64,000 bases of DNA from PFL42 sp963789825. Its GTDB lineage: Bacteria > Chloroflexota > Anaerolineae > Anaerolineales > E44-bin32. Within the stretch, counting starts at the first letter, position 1, and each line of letters begins with the position of its first letter. The notes below the pieces were generated by a model that saw only the letters and a program-made list of their open reading frames with translations, was not told where the DNA came from and searched no databases. The position numbers and the translations under genes were made by a program. The stretch spans positions 1 through 64,000 of the forward strand of contig CAWBME010000010.1 in NCBI GenBank assembly GCA_963789825.1, given 5' to 3'. Of the stretch, positions 10,523 through 18,381 are shown piece after piece.

Positions 10523-11369
10523 ATGAGCAGCTCCCTGGTTGCCTGCCTGACAGACTTCGGGGATCGCGATCCCTACGCCGGCATTCTCAAAGCCGTCGTC
10601 CTGGGGATCGCCCCATCGACGCGCTGGGTCGACCTGACGCATGCCGTCGCCCCCGGCGCCGTGCGCCAGGCCGCCCTGGCCGCCTGGCAGTCGGCCCCTT
10701 ACTTGCCCCAGGGCAGCATCCTGCTGGCGGTGGTCGACCCTGGCGTCGGCTCGGCCCGGCGACCGATCGCCATCGCCTGGGATCATTGGCTGGCGGTCGG
10801 CCCGGACAACGGGCTGTTCGGCTACCTCGCCCTGGCAAGCCCTCCACAGCACATCATCGAAATCGACCCCGAGCGGATCGATCCACCCTACCCGATCAGC
10901 CAAACGTTCCATGGGCGCGATTTGTTCGCCGTTGCAGCCGGCCGGCTGGCGGCGGGCAAGGCCCTCGAGTTCTCTCGGCGACCGCGTCGCCTCCATGACC
11001 CTTCTGCCCGCGCCGCAGCTCGAACTCAATGCTGAACGCTCCAGCATTGCGGGCGAAGTGATCCACTTCGACCATTTTGGCAATGCCGTGACCAGCATCG
11101 GCACACTCTGCCGCCAGGGCGAGCGCCTGCGGCTTGATCCCTGGCTGAATCAGTCCTCGCCGACCTCCATTCCAGCACAGGGGGCCTCCGTCACCTGGGG
11201 GCAGACGGAAGTCCCCTTGTTAGCGACCTACGCCGAGGCGCCCCTCGGCGCGGCGCTGGCCTATATCGGCAGCTCCGGGCTGCTCGAGATCGCCGTCCAT
11301 GGCGGACGCGCTGAAGAGGCGCTCGGCCTGCGCTTGGACGACCGGGTTCAACTGTGTTACAAAGGATGA
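10523..11369 (+). CDS. SAM hydroxide adenosyltransferase (DUF62 family), one frameshift
   Basis: The product begins MSSSLVACLTDFGDRDPYAG, typical of the duf-62 / fluorinase-fold family (LTDFG near the N-terminus). VDPGVGSARRPIAI and VGPDNGLFG follow, and the C-terminal beta-barrel domain has IHFDHFGNAVTSI. Family members hydrolyse S-adenosylmethionine to adenosine and methionine using an activated water. The frame changes at about 10975 (after EFSRRP), between the two domains. It ends 3 nt before murA, so the two are translationally coupled or were before the shift. Confidence 0.85.
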
Positions 11370-11372
11370 GCC

Positions 11373-12659
11373 ATGTCAGTTCTACGCATTACCGGCGGGC
11401 AGCCGCTCCACGGTGAAGTCACCGCCACCGGCAACAAGAACGCCGCCCTGCCCCTGCTCTCCGCCTGCCTGCTCACCGATGAACCGGTGATCCTGCACAA
11501 CGTTCCCGACATCGGCGACGTCCGCAACATGCGCATGCTGCTCGAAAGCCTGGGGGTGACGATCGAGTCGCTCGACACCCATAGCTGGCGCGTGCATGCC
11601 GCCGAGGTCCGGCGCGGCGACCTCGACCCGGACATCTGCCGTCGCATCCGCGCCAGCATCCTGCTTGCCGGACCGATGCTCAACCGCACCGGTGGGATCG
11701 ACCTGCCGCCACCCGGCGGCGACGTGATCGGGCGGCGCCGGGTGGACACCCACTTCCTGGCCCTCGGCAAGCTGGGGGCGGACATCCGCTACAGCGACCG
11801 CGAGTTCACCGTGAGCGCCCCGCGCCGCCTGCACGGCGCCGACATCCTGCTCGATGAAGCCAGCGTCACGGCCACGGAAAACGCCATCATGGCCGCCGTG
11901 ATGGCCTCCGGCAAGACCATCCTCCGCAACGCCGCCTCCGAACCCCATATCCAGGACCTGTGCCACCTGCTCAACGCACTCGGTGGCCAGATCGACAACA
12001 TCGGCTCCAATACGTTGACCATCAACGGGGTCGACGGGCTGCACGGCGGCGAGTTCCGTATCGGCGCCGACTACATCGAAGTGGTCAGCTACATTGCCGC
12101 CGCCGCGGTCACCGGCGGGAGCGTGCGGGTCCACCAGGCCGCCCCCGAGCATCTCGACATGATCCGCCTGGTTCTTGGCCGCCTGGGGGTGAACTGGGAC
12201 GTAGACGGCGAGACCGTCATTGTGCCCGAGAAGCAGACGCTCGAGATCTATCCCGACCTGGGCGGCTACATCCCGGAGATCTCGGTCATGCCCTGGCCGG
12301 CATTCCCGACGGACCTGGTGAGCATCGCCATCGTCATCGCCAGCCAGGCGCGTGGCACGGTGCTGCTCCACGACTGGATGTACCCGAGCCGCATGTTCTT
12401 CATCGACAAACTGGTCTCGATGGGGGCGCGGATCATCCTGTGCGATCCCCATCGCTGCATCGTCGAAGGCCCTACCCGGCTGATCGGCGAACAGCTGGAG
12501 AGCCCGGACATCCGGGCGGGCATGTCGCTCGTGCTGGCGGCGCTGACCGCCGACGGCGTCTCGACCATCCGCAACATCGGCCAGATCGATCGGGGCTATG
12601 AGCGCATCGACGAGAAGCTGCGTAGCCTGGGGGCCCAGATCGAGCGGCTGGAGGGCTGA
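11373..12659 (+). CDS. murA: UDP-N-acetylglucosamine 1-carboxyvinyltransferase with Asp in place of the active-site Cys
   Basis: 428 residues of EPSP-synthase-like fold. The start GNKNAALPLLSA holds the Lys/Asn that bind UDP-GlcNAc. The mobile loop reads LPPPGGDVIGRRRVDTH, where the usual sequence is PGG-C-xIGxRPVDxH, so residue 117 is Asp instead of the catalytic Cys (Cys115 in E. coli). MurA transfers enolpyruvate from PEP to UDP-GlcNAc, the first committed step of peptidoglycan synthesis. Asp at this position, as in mycobacteria and chlamydiae, keeps activity but prevents covalent inhibition by fosfomycin (established knowledge). Only 3 nt from the preceding gene; followed by a hairpin and the rpmH promoter. 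Confidence 0.93.
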   Translation: MSVLRITGGQPLHGEVTATGNKNAALPLLSACLLTDEPVILHNVPDIGDVRNMRMLLESLGVTIESLDTHSWRVHAAEVRRGDLDPDICRRIRASILLAGPMLNRTGGIDLPPPGGDVIGRRRVDTHFLALGKLGADIRYSDREFTVSAPRRLHGADILLDEASVTATENAIMAAVMASGKTILRNAASEPHIQDLCHLLNALGGQIDNIGSNTLTINGVDGLHGGEFRIGADYIEVVSYIAAAAVTGGSVRVHQAAPEHLDMIRLVLGRLGVNWDVDGETVIVPEKQTLEIYPDLGGYIPEISVMPWPAFPTDLVSIAIVIASQARGTVLLHDWMYPSRMFFIDKLVSMGARIILCDPHRCIVEGPTRLIGEQLESPDIRAGMSLVLAALTADGVSTIRNIGQIDRGYERIDEKLRSLGAQIERLEG

Positions 12660-12685
12660 GCCCCCAGTAAACCCCCGTCTCCAAT

Positions 12686-12699
12686 CCCGCCAAGGCGGG
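12686..12699 (+). terminator. Short hairpin after murA
   Basis: CCCGCC-AA-GGCGGG, a 6-bp stem with a 2-nt loop, immediately upstream of the rpmH -10 box and without a T-tract. The same arrangement (CCCGCC...GGCGGG then TATAAT) occurs before the PfkB gene at 16347-16378. Confidence 0.4.
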
Positions 12700-12700
12700 G

Positions 12701-12706
12701 TATAAT
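12701..12706 (+). promoter_or_regulatory. -10 box of the rpmH operon
   Basis: Perfect TATAAT preceded by GGGG, about 45 nt before the rpmH start. No consensus -35 is visible 17 nt upstream. It is placed to drive rpmH-rnpA-yidD and onward. Confidence 0.6.
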
Positions 12707-12751
12707 CGTCCGGTCGGCTTGGCGCCGATATCTTGTCTCTGGGATAGTGTC

Positions 12752-12928
12752 ATGCCAAAACGAACCTACCAACCCAAGATCCGCCACCGGGCGCGGGTGC
12801 ATGGCTTCCGTGCGCGGATGGCCACCCGCGGCGGACGGGGTGTGTTGAAGCGCCGTCGGCTCAAGGGCCGCTATCGCCTGACTCACCCGATCAACGGCCA
12901 CGGGAAGAAGATCAACTGGAACGCCTGA
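12752..12928 (+). CDS. rpmH: Large ribosomal subunit protein bL34
   Basis: 58 residues starting MPKRTYQPKIRHRARVHGF, followed by RMATRGGRGVLKRRRLKGR. This is the strongly basic, highly conserved bL34 pattern. Compared with the 44-46 residue E. coli protein it has a C-terminal extension (LTHPINGHGKKINWNA). An in-frame ATG at 12719 would add 11 residues not seen in the family, so I use 12752. It is first in the rpmH-rnpA-yidD-yidC-jag cluster, whose order is widely conserved near bacterial replication origins. No dnaA is present in the window. Confidence 0.95.
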   Translation: MPKRTYQPKIRHRARVHGFRARMATRGGRGVLKRRRLKGRYRLTHPINGHGKKINWNA

Positions 12929-12974
12929 TCCGGGCGCACGGGCGGCAGGGGTTTGGCCGGAACTCGCCAGGGGA

Positions 12975-13313
12975 ATGCAGCGTATCCATCGGCTGGCCAT
13001 TGCAAGCGATGTCGACCGAGTTCGCCGCCAGGGCCGCTCTCAGGGCAGCCCGCTGATGGTGGTTGTGGCCGGCGCCAGCCAACTGCCCTACCCCCGGTTT
13101 GCCTTCGTCGCTGGCAAGGGCGTCGGCGGCGCGGTCCAACGCAATCGCGCCAAGCGCCGCCTGCGGGGAGCCGTCCAGTCGCTGCTGCCGAGGATCGAGC
13201 CCGGATGGGATATCGTCGTGATCGCTCGCGCCCCGCTGCTGGCTGCCGAGTGGCCGACCGTGCTCGAGACCGGGCTGCGCCTGCTGCATCGTGCGGGAGC
13301 CATCCATGAATGA
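12975..13313 (+). CDS. rnpA: Ribonuclease P protein component
   Basis: 112 residues. The N-terminal MQRIHRLAIASDVDRVRRQGRS corresponds to the usual start with the arginine-rich helix, and the signature helix reads RNRAKRRLRGAVQSLL (RNR motif). It binds the RNase P RNA and helps mature tRNA 5' ends. The TGA stop at 13311-13313 overlaps the next start (yidD ATG 13306), so the genes are translationally coupled. Confidence 0.93.
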   Translation: MQRIHRLAIASDVDRVRRQGRSQGSPLMVVVAGASQLPYPRFAFVAGKGVGGAVQRNRAKRRLRGAVQSLLPRIEPGWDIVVIARAPLLAAEWPTVLETGLRLLHRAGAIHE

Positions 13314-13599
13314 AGACGCGACGCCCATCGATAGGGCCGCCGCCGAACCATCGCTGCGGGATATCCCGCTCAGGCTGGCCAATCTCCCCCGCCTGTCGGG
13401 CATGGCCCTGATCCGGGGATACCAGTTGACTTTCTCGCGCCTGGTGCCAGGCGACACCTGCCGCTTCACGCCCACCTGCAGCCACTACGGCTATCAGGCG
13501 GTGGCCAAGCACGGCCTGCTCAAGGGGAGCCTGCTGGCCACCTGGCGCATCCTGCGCTGCCAGCCGTTCAGCAAGGGCGGCTTTGATCCCGTCCCCTAG
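13306..13599 (+). CDS. yidD: Membrane protein insertion efficiency factor YidD
   Basis: 97 residues. The conserved core reads ALIRGYQLTFSRLVPGDTCRF, then TPTCSHYGYQAVAKHG and LRCQPFSKGGFDPVP, including the three cysteines of the family. The N-terminus has an extra acidic leader of about 30 residues (MNEDATPIDRAAAEPSLRD). YidD is a small membrane-associated protein thought to assist YidC. The overlap with rnpA and the yidC gene two genes downstream fit that role. Confidence 0.93.
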   Translation: MNEDATPIDRAAAEPSLRDIPLRLANLPRLSGMALIRGYQLTFSRLVPGDTCRFTPTCSHYGYQAVAKHGLLKGSLLATWRILRCQPFSKGGFDPVP

Positions 13600-13606
13600 G
13601 AGCCGA

Positions 13607-14693
13607 ATGATCCACCCACGCCGAACGTCCAAGACTTCTGCTCACCACCGCCCTGCTCCTGGCCGCCCTGGCGCTTGCCGGGTGTACGGGCAACGTACTC
13701 ACCGGCGTCAGCTGGCCGGGGCTGGCGGCGCACGGCACGACGGTTTACGTCGCGTTCAATTCCTTCGTTCACGCCGTCGACAGCACCAACGGCCGTGAAC
13801 TGTGGCGCTTCCCGGCCGAGGCCGATCGGAAGCTGACGATGTTCGCCGCACCCGCCCTCAGCCAGGATGGCGCCACGCTGTACGTGGGCGCATACGATAA
13901 CCACGTGTATGCCCTGGACGCCGCCCGCGGCACGCTGGTATGGGACTCGGCCGTCGCCACCGACCGCATCATCGGCTCCCCGGTGATCTACGGCGATCTG
14001 CTGCTGGTCCCCTCCTCCGACAATTCCCTGTATGCCCTGAACCTCGACAGCGGCGCACTCGCCTGGTCCTACGAGACCAAGGACGAGCTATGGGCGGCGC
14101 CGGCCGTCGAGGGCGACATCGCCTACCAGGCCATCCTGAAGCATGAATTGCTGGCGCTGGATCTGCAGACACAGACGCCGGTGTGGCAGGTCGACATTGG
14201 CGGCGCCATGGCCGGGCCGCCCGCCCTGACCGAGGACGGGCTCTTCATTGGCGACTTCGTCACCGGGATGCGCGCCCTCACCAAGGATGGTGGTCAGGAT
14301 CTGTGGTCGCATAAGGCCGAAGGATGGATCTGGAACTCGCCGCTGGTCGGCGAAGGCCAGGCGGTCTTTGGCGATGATCAGGGCTGGCTCACTGCCCTGG
14401 ATCTGGCCGATGGGCGGGATGTCTGGCGCGTTCAGCTGGAGGGGGGCATCACCGCTTCGCCGCTGGCCATCGACGGGCAGGTATTCGCCGTCACCCGCGC
14501 CGGCCAAGCCTACGCCCGCTCGCTGGCCGACGGCTCGCCCGTGTGGCAGCAGACATTCGAAGGCGAGCTCAACTCCACACCGATCCTGGTGGATGGCAAG
14601 CTGATCGTCGCCTCGATGACCGGCGACACATTGCTGCGCGCCCTCGATCCGGAAAGCGGCCAGGTAATCTGGTCCTTCATACCGCAGAAGTAG
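13607..14693 (+). CDS. PQQ-like beta-propeller lipoprotein between yidD and yidC, one frameshift near the start
   Basis: Seven or more blades of the PQQ/BamB type are visible: YVGAYDNHVYALDAARGTL, PSSDNSLYALNLDSGALAW, LALDLQTQTPVWQVDI, GWLTALDLADGRDVWRV and LRALDPESGQVIWSF. A lipoprotein signal (LLLTTALLLAALALAGC) lies in the propeller frame, but the only ATG (13607) is in another frame, so one base is extra near 13630. The mature protein would face outside the membrane. BamB-like propellers are scaffolds in outer-membrane biogenesis; here the position directly before yidC suggests a role in folding or quality control of exported proteins (inference). Confidence 0.8.
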
Positions 14694-14707
14694 GCGAGTA
14701 ACCAACG

Positions 14708-15481
14708 ATGTGGGATACCCTGATCCTCAACCCAATGATCAACGCCATGCTGTGGATCTATGCTGTGCTGGGCCAGAACTTCGGCCTGGCCATCATCATG
14801 TTTACGGTTGTGATCCGCCTGGTCACCATCCCGCTCACCCTGCAGCAGCAGCGAAGCCAGCAGAAAATGACCGAGATGCAGCAGTCCAAGCGCTGGCAGG
14901 AAATCCAGAAGAAGTACAAGGACGACAAGCAGAAGCTGCAGGAGGAGCAGCTCAAGCTCTACCGCGAGGTCGGCTTCAATCCGATGAGCGGCTGCCTTCC
15001 GACGGTGGTGCAGCTGCCGATCATCTTCGGGCTCTACGGCGCCATCACCCGCACCCTGGCCTCCACCCCTGGCCAGCTGCTCGGGCTGTCCATCCACATG
15101 TATCCTCAAACCCCGGACCGGCTGATCCCACTGAACAGCCAGTTCTTGTGGATGGATCTGGCCAAGCCCGAGCGGTTGTACCTGCCGTTCCTGCCGGCGA
15201 CCATCGGCATCCCGGTGCTCACCATCCTGGTCGTGATCACCACCTATATGCAGTCCAAGCTGACCACCCCGGCCAACCCGAGCGCCCAGGGCGGTCAGAT
15301 GACCCAGATGATGACGCTCTACATGCCGCTGCTGCTCGGCTACTTCTCGTTCACCTTCCCGGCCGGCCTGGCGCTGTACTTCATCACCTCCAACGTCCTG
15401 GCCATCGTGCAGTATGCCGCCACCGGCAAGGTCAACTGGCGCGACATGTTCAAGTTCTCCCTGGCGGCGCCGAGGAAGTAA
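14708..15481 (+). CDS. yidC: Membrane protein insertase YidC (Oxa1 family)
   Basis: 257 residues, the short Gram-positive-like form without the large periplasmic domain. Hydrophobic segments: IYAVLGQNFGLAIIMFTVVI, the PTVVQLPIIFGLYGAI region, LPATIGIPVLTILVVITTYM and PLLLGYFSFTFPAGLALYF. The cytoplasmic hairpin MTEMQQSKRWQEIQKKYKDD is typical. It inserts membrane proteins alone or with Sec. No N-terminal lipoprotein cysteine is present, unlike many short YidCs. It sits 14 nt after the propeller lipoprotein and is followed by jag. Confidence 0.95.
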   Translation: MWDTLILNPMINAMLWIYAVLGQNFGLAIIMFTVVIRLVTIPLTLQQQRSQQKMTEMQQSKRWQEIQKKYKDDKQKLQEEQLKLYREVGFNPMSGCLPTVVQLPIIFGLYGAITRTLASTPGQLLGLSIHMYPQTPDRLIPLNSQFLWMDLAKPERLYLPFLPATIGIPVLTILVVITTYMQSKLTTPANPSAQGGQMTQMMTLYMPLLLGYFSFTFPAGLALYFITSNVLAIVQYAATGKVNWRDMFKFSLAAPRK

Positions 15482-15556
15482 GCGGCCAGCGAGGCATTCG
15501 GGCGAACTTCCGCCCGTCAGCAGATTCAGTCCGGTGCAGCCACCGTGGAGTTCAGA

Positions 15557-16330
15557 ATGGCGGAAATGAAGACCAGCCTGGAAGTGATTGCGGCGACTGT
15601 CGAGGAAGCCATCGAGCGCGGCGCGGCGCAGCTCGGGCTGCCCCGCGAGGATCTCGATGTCCAGGTGTTGGATGAGGGCAGCCGCGGCGTGTTTGGCCTC
15701 ACCAGCCGTCAGGCACGCGTGCGCCTGGTCGTGCGCGGCTCGGCCCCCAGCCCGGCTCCGCCGGTGGTCGTCGCCACGGCGGGCAAGCCCGTGGTCGTCG
15801 CCGCCGCAGCCAAGCCGGTGGCCCTCGGTCCGGCGACCGAGCCCGACGGCGAGGACGATCTCGAGGCGCTGAGCACCACCCAGGTTGTCGTCGAGTTGCT
15901 GCTCGAACGCATGGAGATCGACGCTGCCGTGGATGCCACCTGGGGCGAGGCCAGCGATGACAGGGACCGGCGACCGTTGCTGATCAATATCCGCGGCGGC
16001 GACCTCAGCGAGCTGATCGGCCGAAAGGGCGAGACGCTCTCCGCCCTGCAGTACATCACCCGGCTGATCGTCAGCAAAGAGACCCAGCGCTCGATCGCCG
16101 TGGTGATCGACGTGCAGGGGTATCGGGCGCGGCGGGAGCAGCAGCTCCGCCAACTCGCCAAGAACATGGCCACCCAGGCGGTCGAGCGTGGGCGCACCAT
16201 GGTGCTCGAGCCGATGCCCGCCAACGAGCGGCGCATCATCCACATCGAGCTGCGCGATCACCCGAATGTCACCACCGAGAGCACCGGCGAGGCCGATCAG
16301 CGCAAGGTCACCATCATCCCGCGTAGTTGA
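15557..16330 (+). CDS. jag: RNA-binding protein Jag/KhpB (Jag-N, KH, R3H)
   Basis: 257 residues from the ATG at 15557, which has GGAG 6 nt upstream (a GTG at 15545 is possible but overlaps that site). Jag-N domain: MKTSLEVIAATVEEAIERGA...GSRGVFGL. An Ala/Pro/Val-rich linker spans about residues 70-100. KH domain: LSELIGRKGETLSALQYITR with its GxxG loop. R3H domain: EQQLRQLAKNMATQAVERG...MPANERRIIH. The protein binds RNA and is genetically linked to YidC and cell-wall synthesis in Gram-positives. A hairpin follows the stop. Confidence 0.93.
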   Translation: MAEMKTSLEVIAATVEEAIERGAAQLGLPREDLDVQVLDEGSRGVFGLTSRQARVRLVVRGSAPSPAPPVVVATAGKPVVVAAAAKPVALGPATEPDGEDDLEALSTTQVVVELLLERMEIDAAVDATWGEASDDRDRRPLLINIRGGDLSELIGRKGETLSALQYITRLIVSKETQRSIAVVIDVQGYRARREQQLRQLAKNMATQAVERGRTMVLEPMPANERRIIHIELRDHPNVTTESTGEADQRKVTIIPRS

Positions 16331-16346
16331 GACGCTGCGCTGCAAC

Positions 16347-16363
16347 CCCGCCTCCTCGGCGGG
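16347..16363 (+). terminator. Hairpin after jag
   Basis: CCCGCC-TCCTC-GGCGGG, 6-bp stem, about 17 nt after the jag stop. No T-run follows; the next element is the TATAAT of the PfkB gene. Confidence 0.4.
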
Positions 16364-16372
16364 CGCCTCAGC

Positions 16373-16378
16373 TATAAT
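16373..16378 (+). promoter_or_regulatory. -10 box placed for a leaderless PfkB transcript
   Basis: TATAAT ends 7 nt before the ATG at 16386. With a normal 6-8 nt spacing the transcript would start at or next to the A of ATG, giving a leaderless mRNA. The gene also has no Shine-Dalgarno sequence (it is preceded by CCCCCCA). Confidence 0.6.
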
Positions 16379-16385
16379 CCCCCCA

Positions 16386-17234
16386 ATGTCGTCCCCGGAA
16401 TCGTCGGAGAACGTCGAATATCTGCTGCTGGGCCATGTCAGCCGCGATCTCTCGCCGGAGGGCCCGCGCCTCGGCGGGGCGGTTGCCTACTCCGGGTTGA
16501 CGGCACGCGCCCTCGGCATGAGCGTCGGCGTGGTCACCGCTGCCGGGACGGACATTGCTCTCGGGCCGCTCGCCGGCCTGCAGCTGCACTGCCTGCCCTC
16601 CGCGCAGACGACTACCTTCAAGAACGTGTACGTGGAAGGCACGCGCCGGCAGCAGGTGATCGCCACCGCCAGCCCGCTCTCACCGGGTGACGTCCCCCCC
16701 GGCTGGCTCGGCGCCGGCTGCGTCCACCTGGCGCCGATCGCCGACGAGCTCCCGCTCGACGCCGGGAGGGCATTCCCCAGTGCGAGGCTGTTCTGCACGC
16801 CGCAAGGGTGGCTGCGCCGCTGGGACGCCGAAGGGCACGTCTCCCCCCACGCCTGGCAGCGGTTGCTCCCGGCGCTGCACGGCGTTCAGGCCGCCGTGCT
16901 CGGCTGGGAGGATATCGACCAAGATATCGAGGCCGCACGCACGCTGGCCGGAATCGTCCCGATCCTGGTGTTGACCGCCGGCCCCTCCGGGGCCGACCTG
17001 TTCTGCGAGGGCGCGTCCGCCCATCTCGAGGCGCCGCAGGCGCGCCAGGTCGATCCTACCGGCGCCGGCGATGTCTTCGCCGCGGCCTTCTTCGTCGGCT
17101 TGCTGCGCCGGGAATCACCCCTGGCCGCCGCCCGGCGGGCGGCCGCCATCGCCGCCCGCTCCGTCGAAGCCGTCGGTCTGGACGGTGTACCCTCCGCCAG
17201 CCAGCTGGCCGCCTTCGAGGCCGCTGCGCCATGA
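16386..17234 (+). CDS. PfkB/ribokinase-family sugar or nucleoside kinase
   Basis: 282 residues. LGHVSRDLSPEGPRLGGAVAYSG is the first PfkB segment with its glycines; DPTGAGDVFAAAFFVGLL is the second signature holding the catalytic Asp and the anion-hole GAGD. The lid region between is short. The phosphate acceptor cannot be told from sequence. Overlaps parA by 4 nt (ATGA), so it belongs to the same transcript. An unrelated kinase between jag and parA is a local insertion into an otherwise standard gene order. Confidence 0.85.
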   Translation: MSSPESSENVEYLLLGHVSRDLSPEGPRLGGAVAYSGLTARALGMSVGVVTAAGTDIALGPLAGLQLHCLPSAQTTTFKNVYVEGTRRQQVIATASPLSPGDVPPGWLGAGCVHLAPIADELPLDAGRAFPSARLFCTPQGWLRRWDAEGHVSPHAWQRLLPALHGVQAAVLGWEDIDQDIEAARTLAGIVPILVLTAGPSGADLFCEGASAHLEAPQARQVDPTGAGDVFAAAFFVGLLRRESPLAAARRAAAIAARSVEAVGLDGVPSASQLAAFEAAAP

Positions 17235-18052
17235 CCCGCATCTATACCCTGGCCAACCAGAAGGGCGGCGTCGGCAAGACCACCACCGCCATCAGCCTGG
17301 CGGCCTACCTGGCTCAGTCTGGGCAGCGCGTGCTGCTGGTGGATCTCGATCCGCAGGCCAACGCCACCTCCTGCCTGGGAATCGACTACAGCTCGGTCGA
17401 GCACGGCACGTACGACGTCTTGCTCGGCCTGACGCCAGCGTCGGAGGCCTTGCTGCACAGCCCGGAGATCCAGCTCCACCTGCTCCCCTCCTCGCCCGCG
17501 CTGGCCGGTGCGCAGGTCGAACTGGTCGAGGTTGCGCAGCGCGAGCGCAGGCTGGAGCAGGCGCTCTCCCCCATCCGCGAGCGCTTTGACTACATCCTGA
17601 TCGATTGCCCGCCTTCGCTCGGCATTCTGACGCTCAACGGCTTGCTGTGCGCCAGCGGCGGGGTGATCATCCCCGTGCAGTGCGAGTATCTTGCGCTGGA
17701 GGGCCTCACGCAGTTGATGGAGACGCTGGCCAAGGTGCGCGCCGCGCTGTATCCGCAGTTGGGGATCCGCGGTCTGGTGTTGACCATGTTCGACTCGCGG
17801 ACGCACCTGTCGGCGGATGTCGTCGAAGAAGTTCGCAAGCACTTTCCCGGACAGGTGTTTCATGCGATCATCCCGCGCAATGTGCGCCTTGCCGAAGCGC
17901 CCTCCCACGGCCTGCCGATCTCGGCCTACGATCCGTCGTCCGTCGGCGGCCAGGCCTATCTGGCACTGACGCGCGAGCTGCTGCGGGGCGACGGCGTGCG
18001 CGCCACCCCGCAGCCGGCAGCGGGCGCGCGCGGGGCGGGCAGCCAGGGCTGA
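17231..18052 (+). CDS. parA: Chromosome-partitioning ATPase ParA/Soj
   Basis: 273 residues. NQKGGVGKTTTAISLAAYLA is the deviant Walker A with signature lysine, VDLDPQANATSCLG the A' motif and DYILIDCPPSLGILTLN the Walker B region. No N-terminal HTH, so it is the chromosomal (Soj) type. It binds DNA non-specifically when ATP-bound and is released by ParB, moving the origin. Starts inside the PfkB gene stop (ATGA). The last 20 residues (TPQPAAGARGAGSQG) are a low-complexity tail. Confidence 0.95.
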   Translation: MTRIYTLANQKGGVGKTTTAISLAAYLAQSGQRVLLVDLDPQANATSCLGIDYSSVEHGTYDVLLGLTPASEALLHSPEIQLHLLPSSPALAGAQVELVEVAQRERRLEQALSPIRERFDYILIDCPPSLGILTLNGLLCASGGVIIPVQCEYLALEGLTQLMETLAKVRAALYPQLGIRGLVLTMFDSRTHLSADVVEEVRKHFPGQVFHAIIPRNVRLAEAPSHGLPISAYDPSSVGGQAYLALTRELLRGDGVRATPQPAAGARGAGSQG

Positions 18053-18381
18053 TCCGGATGCCTTCAAAGGCCCGTTTCTCCGCGTGGCTTGCGCGGGGTG
18101 TCCTGCAGTCGAGGCAACGAGATGGAGCCAAGCCGGAGAGCAGATCAAGGGGCCTGGGGGAAGAGGCAAGCCAGCTCGCCGCACACTCGAGGGACTTCCC
18201 GCTAACGACTGTCGGTATTCCATGGGTGCGGCTGTCGCGCTTTGCTCGGGGTAACGCAAGGCGAGGGGGTTTGAAGTGGGCCCGGCGCATTCCGACACCT
18301 GCCGGGCATGGCGTCGGCCCGGGGTGGCACCATTGTCCAATGGGAGCACGCCTGGGGTGACCCGGGTGGGAGAGCATAGGC
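18053..18381. other. Intergenic region between parA and parB
   Basis: 329 nt with no supportable gene and no match to the parS palindrome (TGTTTCACGTGAAACA-like). It is unusual for parA and parB to be this far apart. It may hold a separate parB promoter, but I see no good -10. Confidence 0.4.

Noticed and set aside
14510..16345. 611-codon open frame on the minus strand
   Set aside because: It is the shadow of yidC and jag on the opposite strand, rich in His/Gly/Gln and without domains.
18053..18381. parS site between parA and parB
   Set aside because: No sequence close to TGTTTCACGTGAAACA was found here or in the rest of the partition block by eye.
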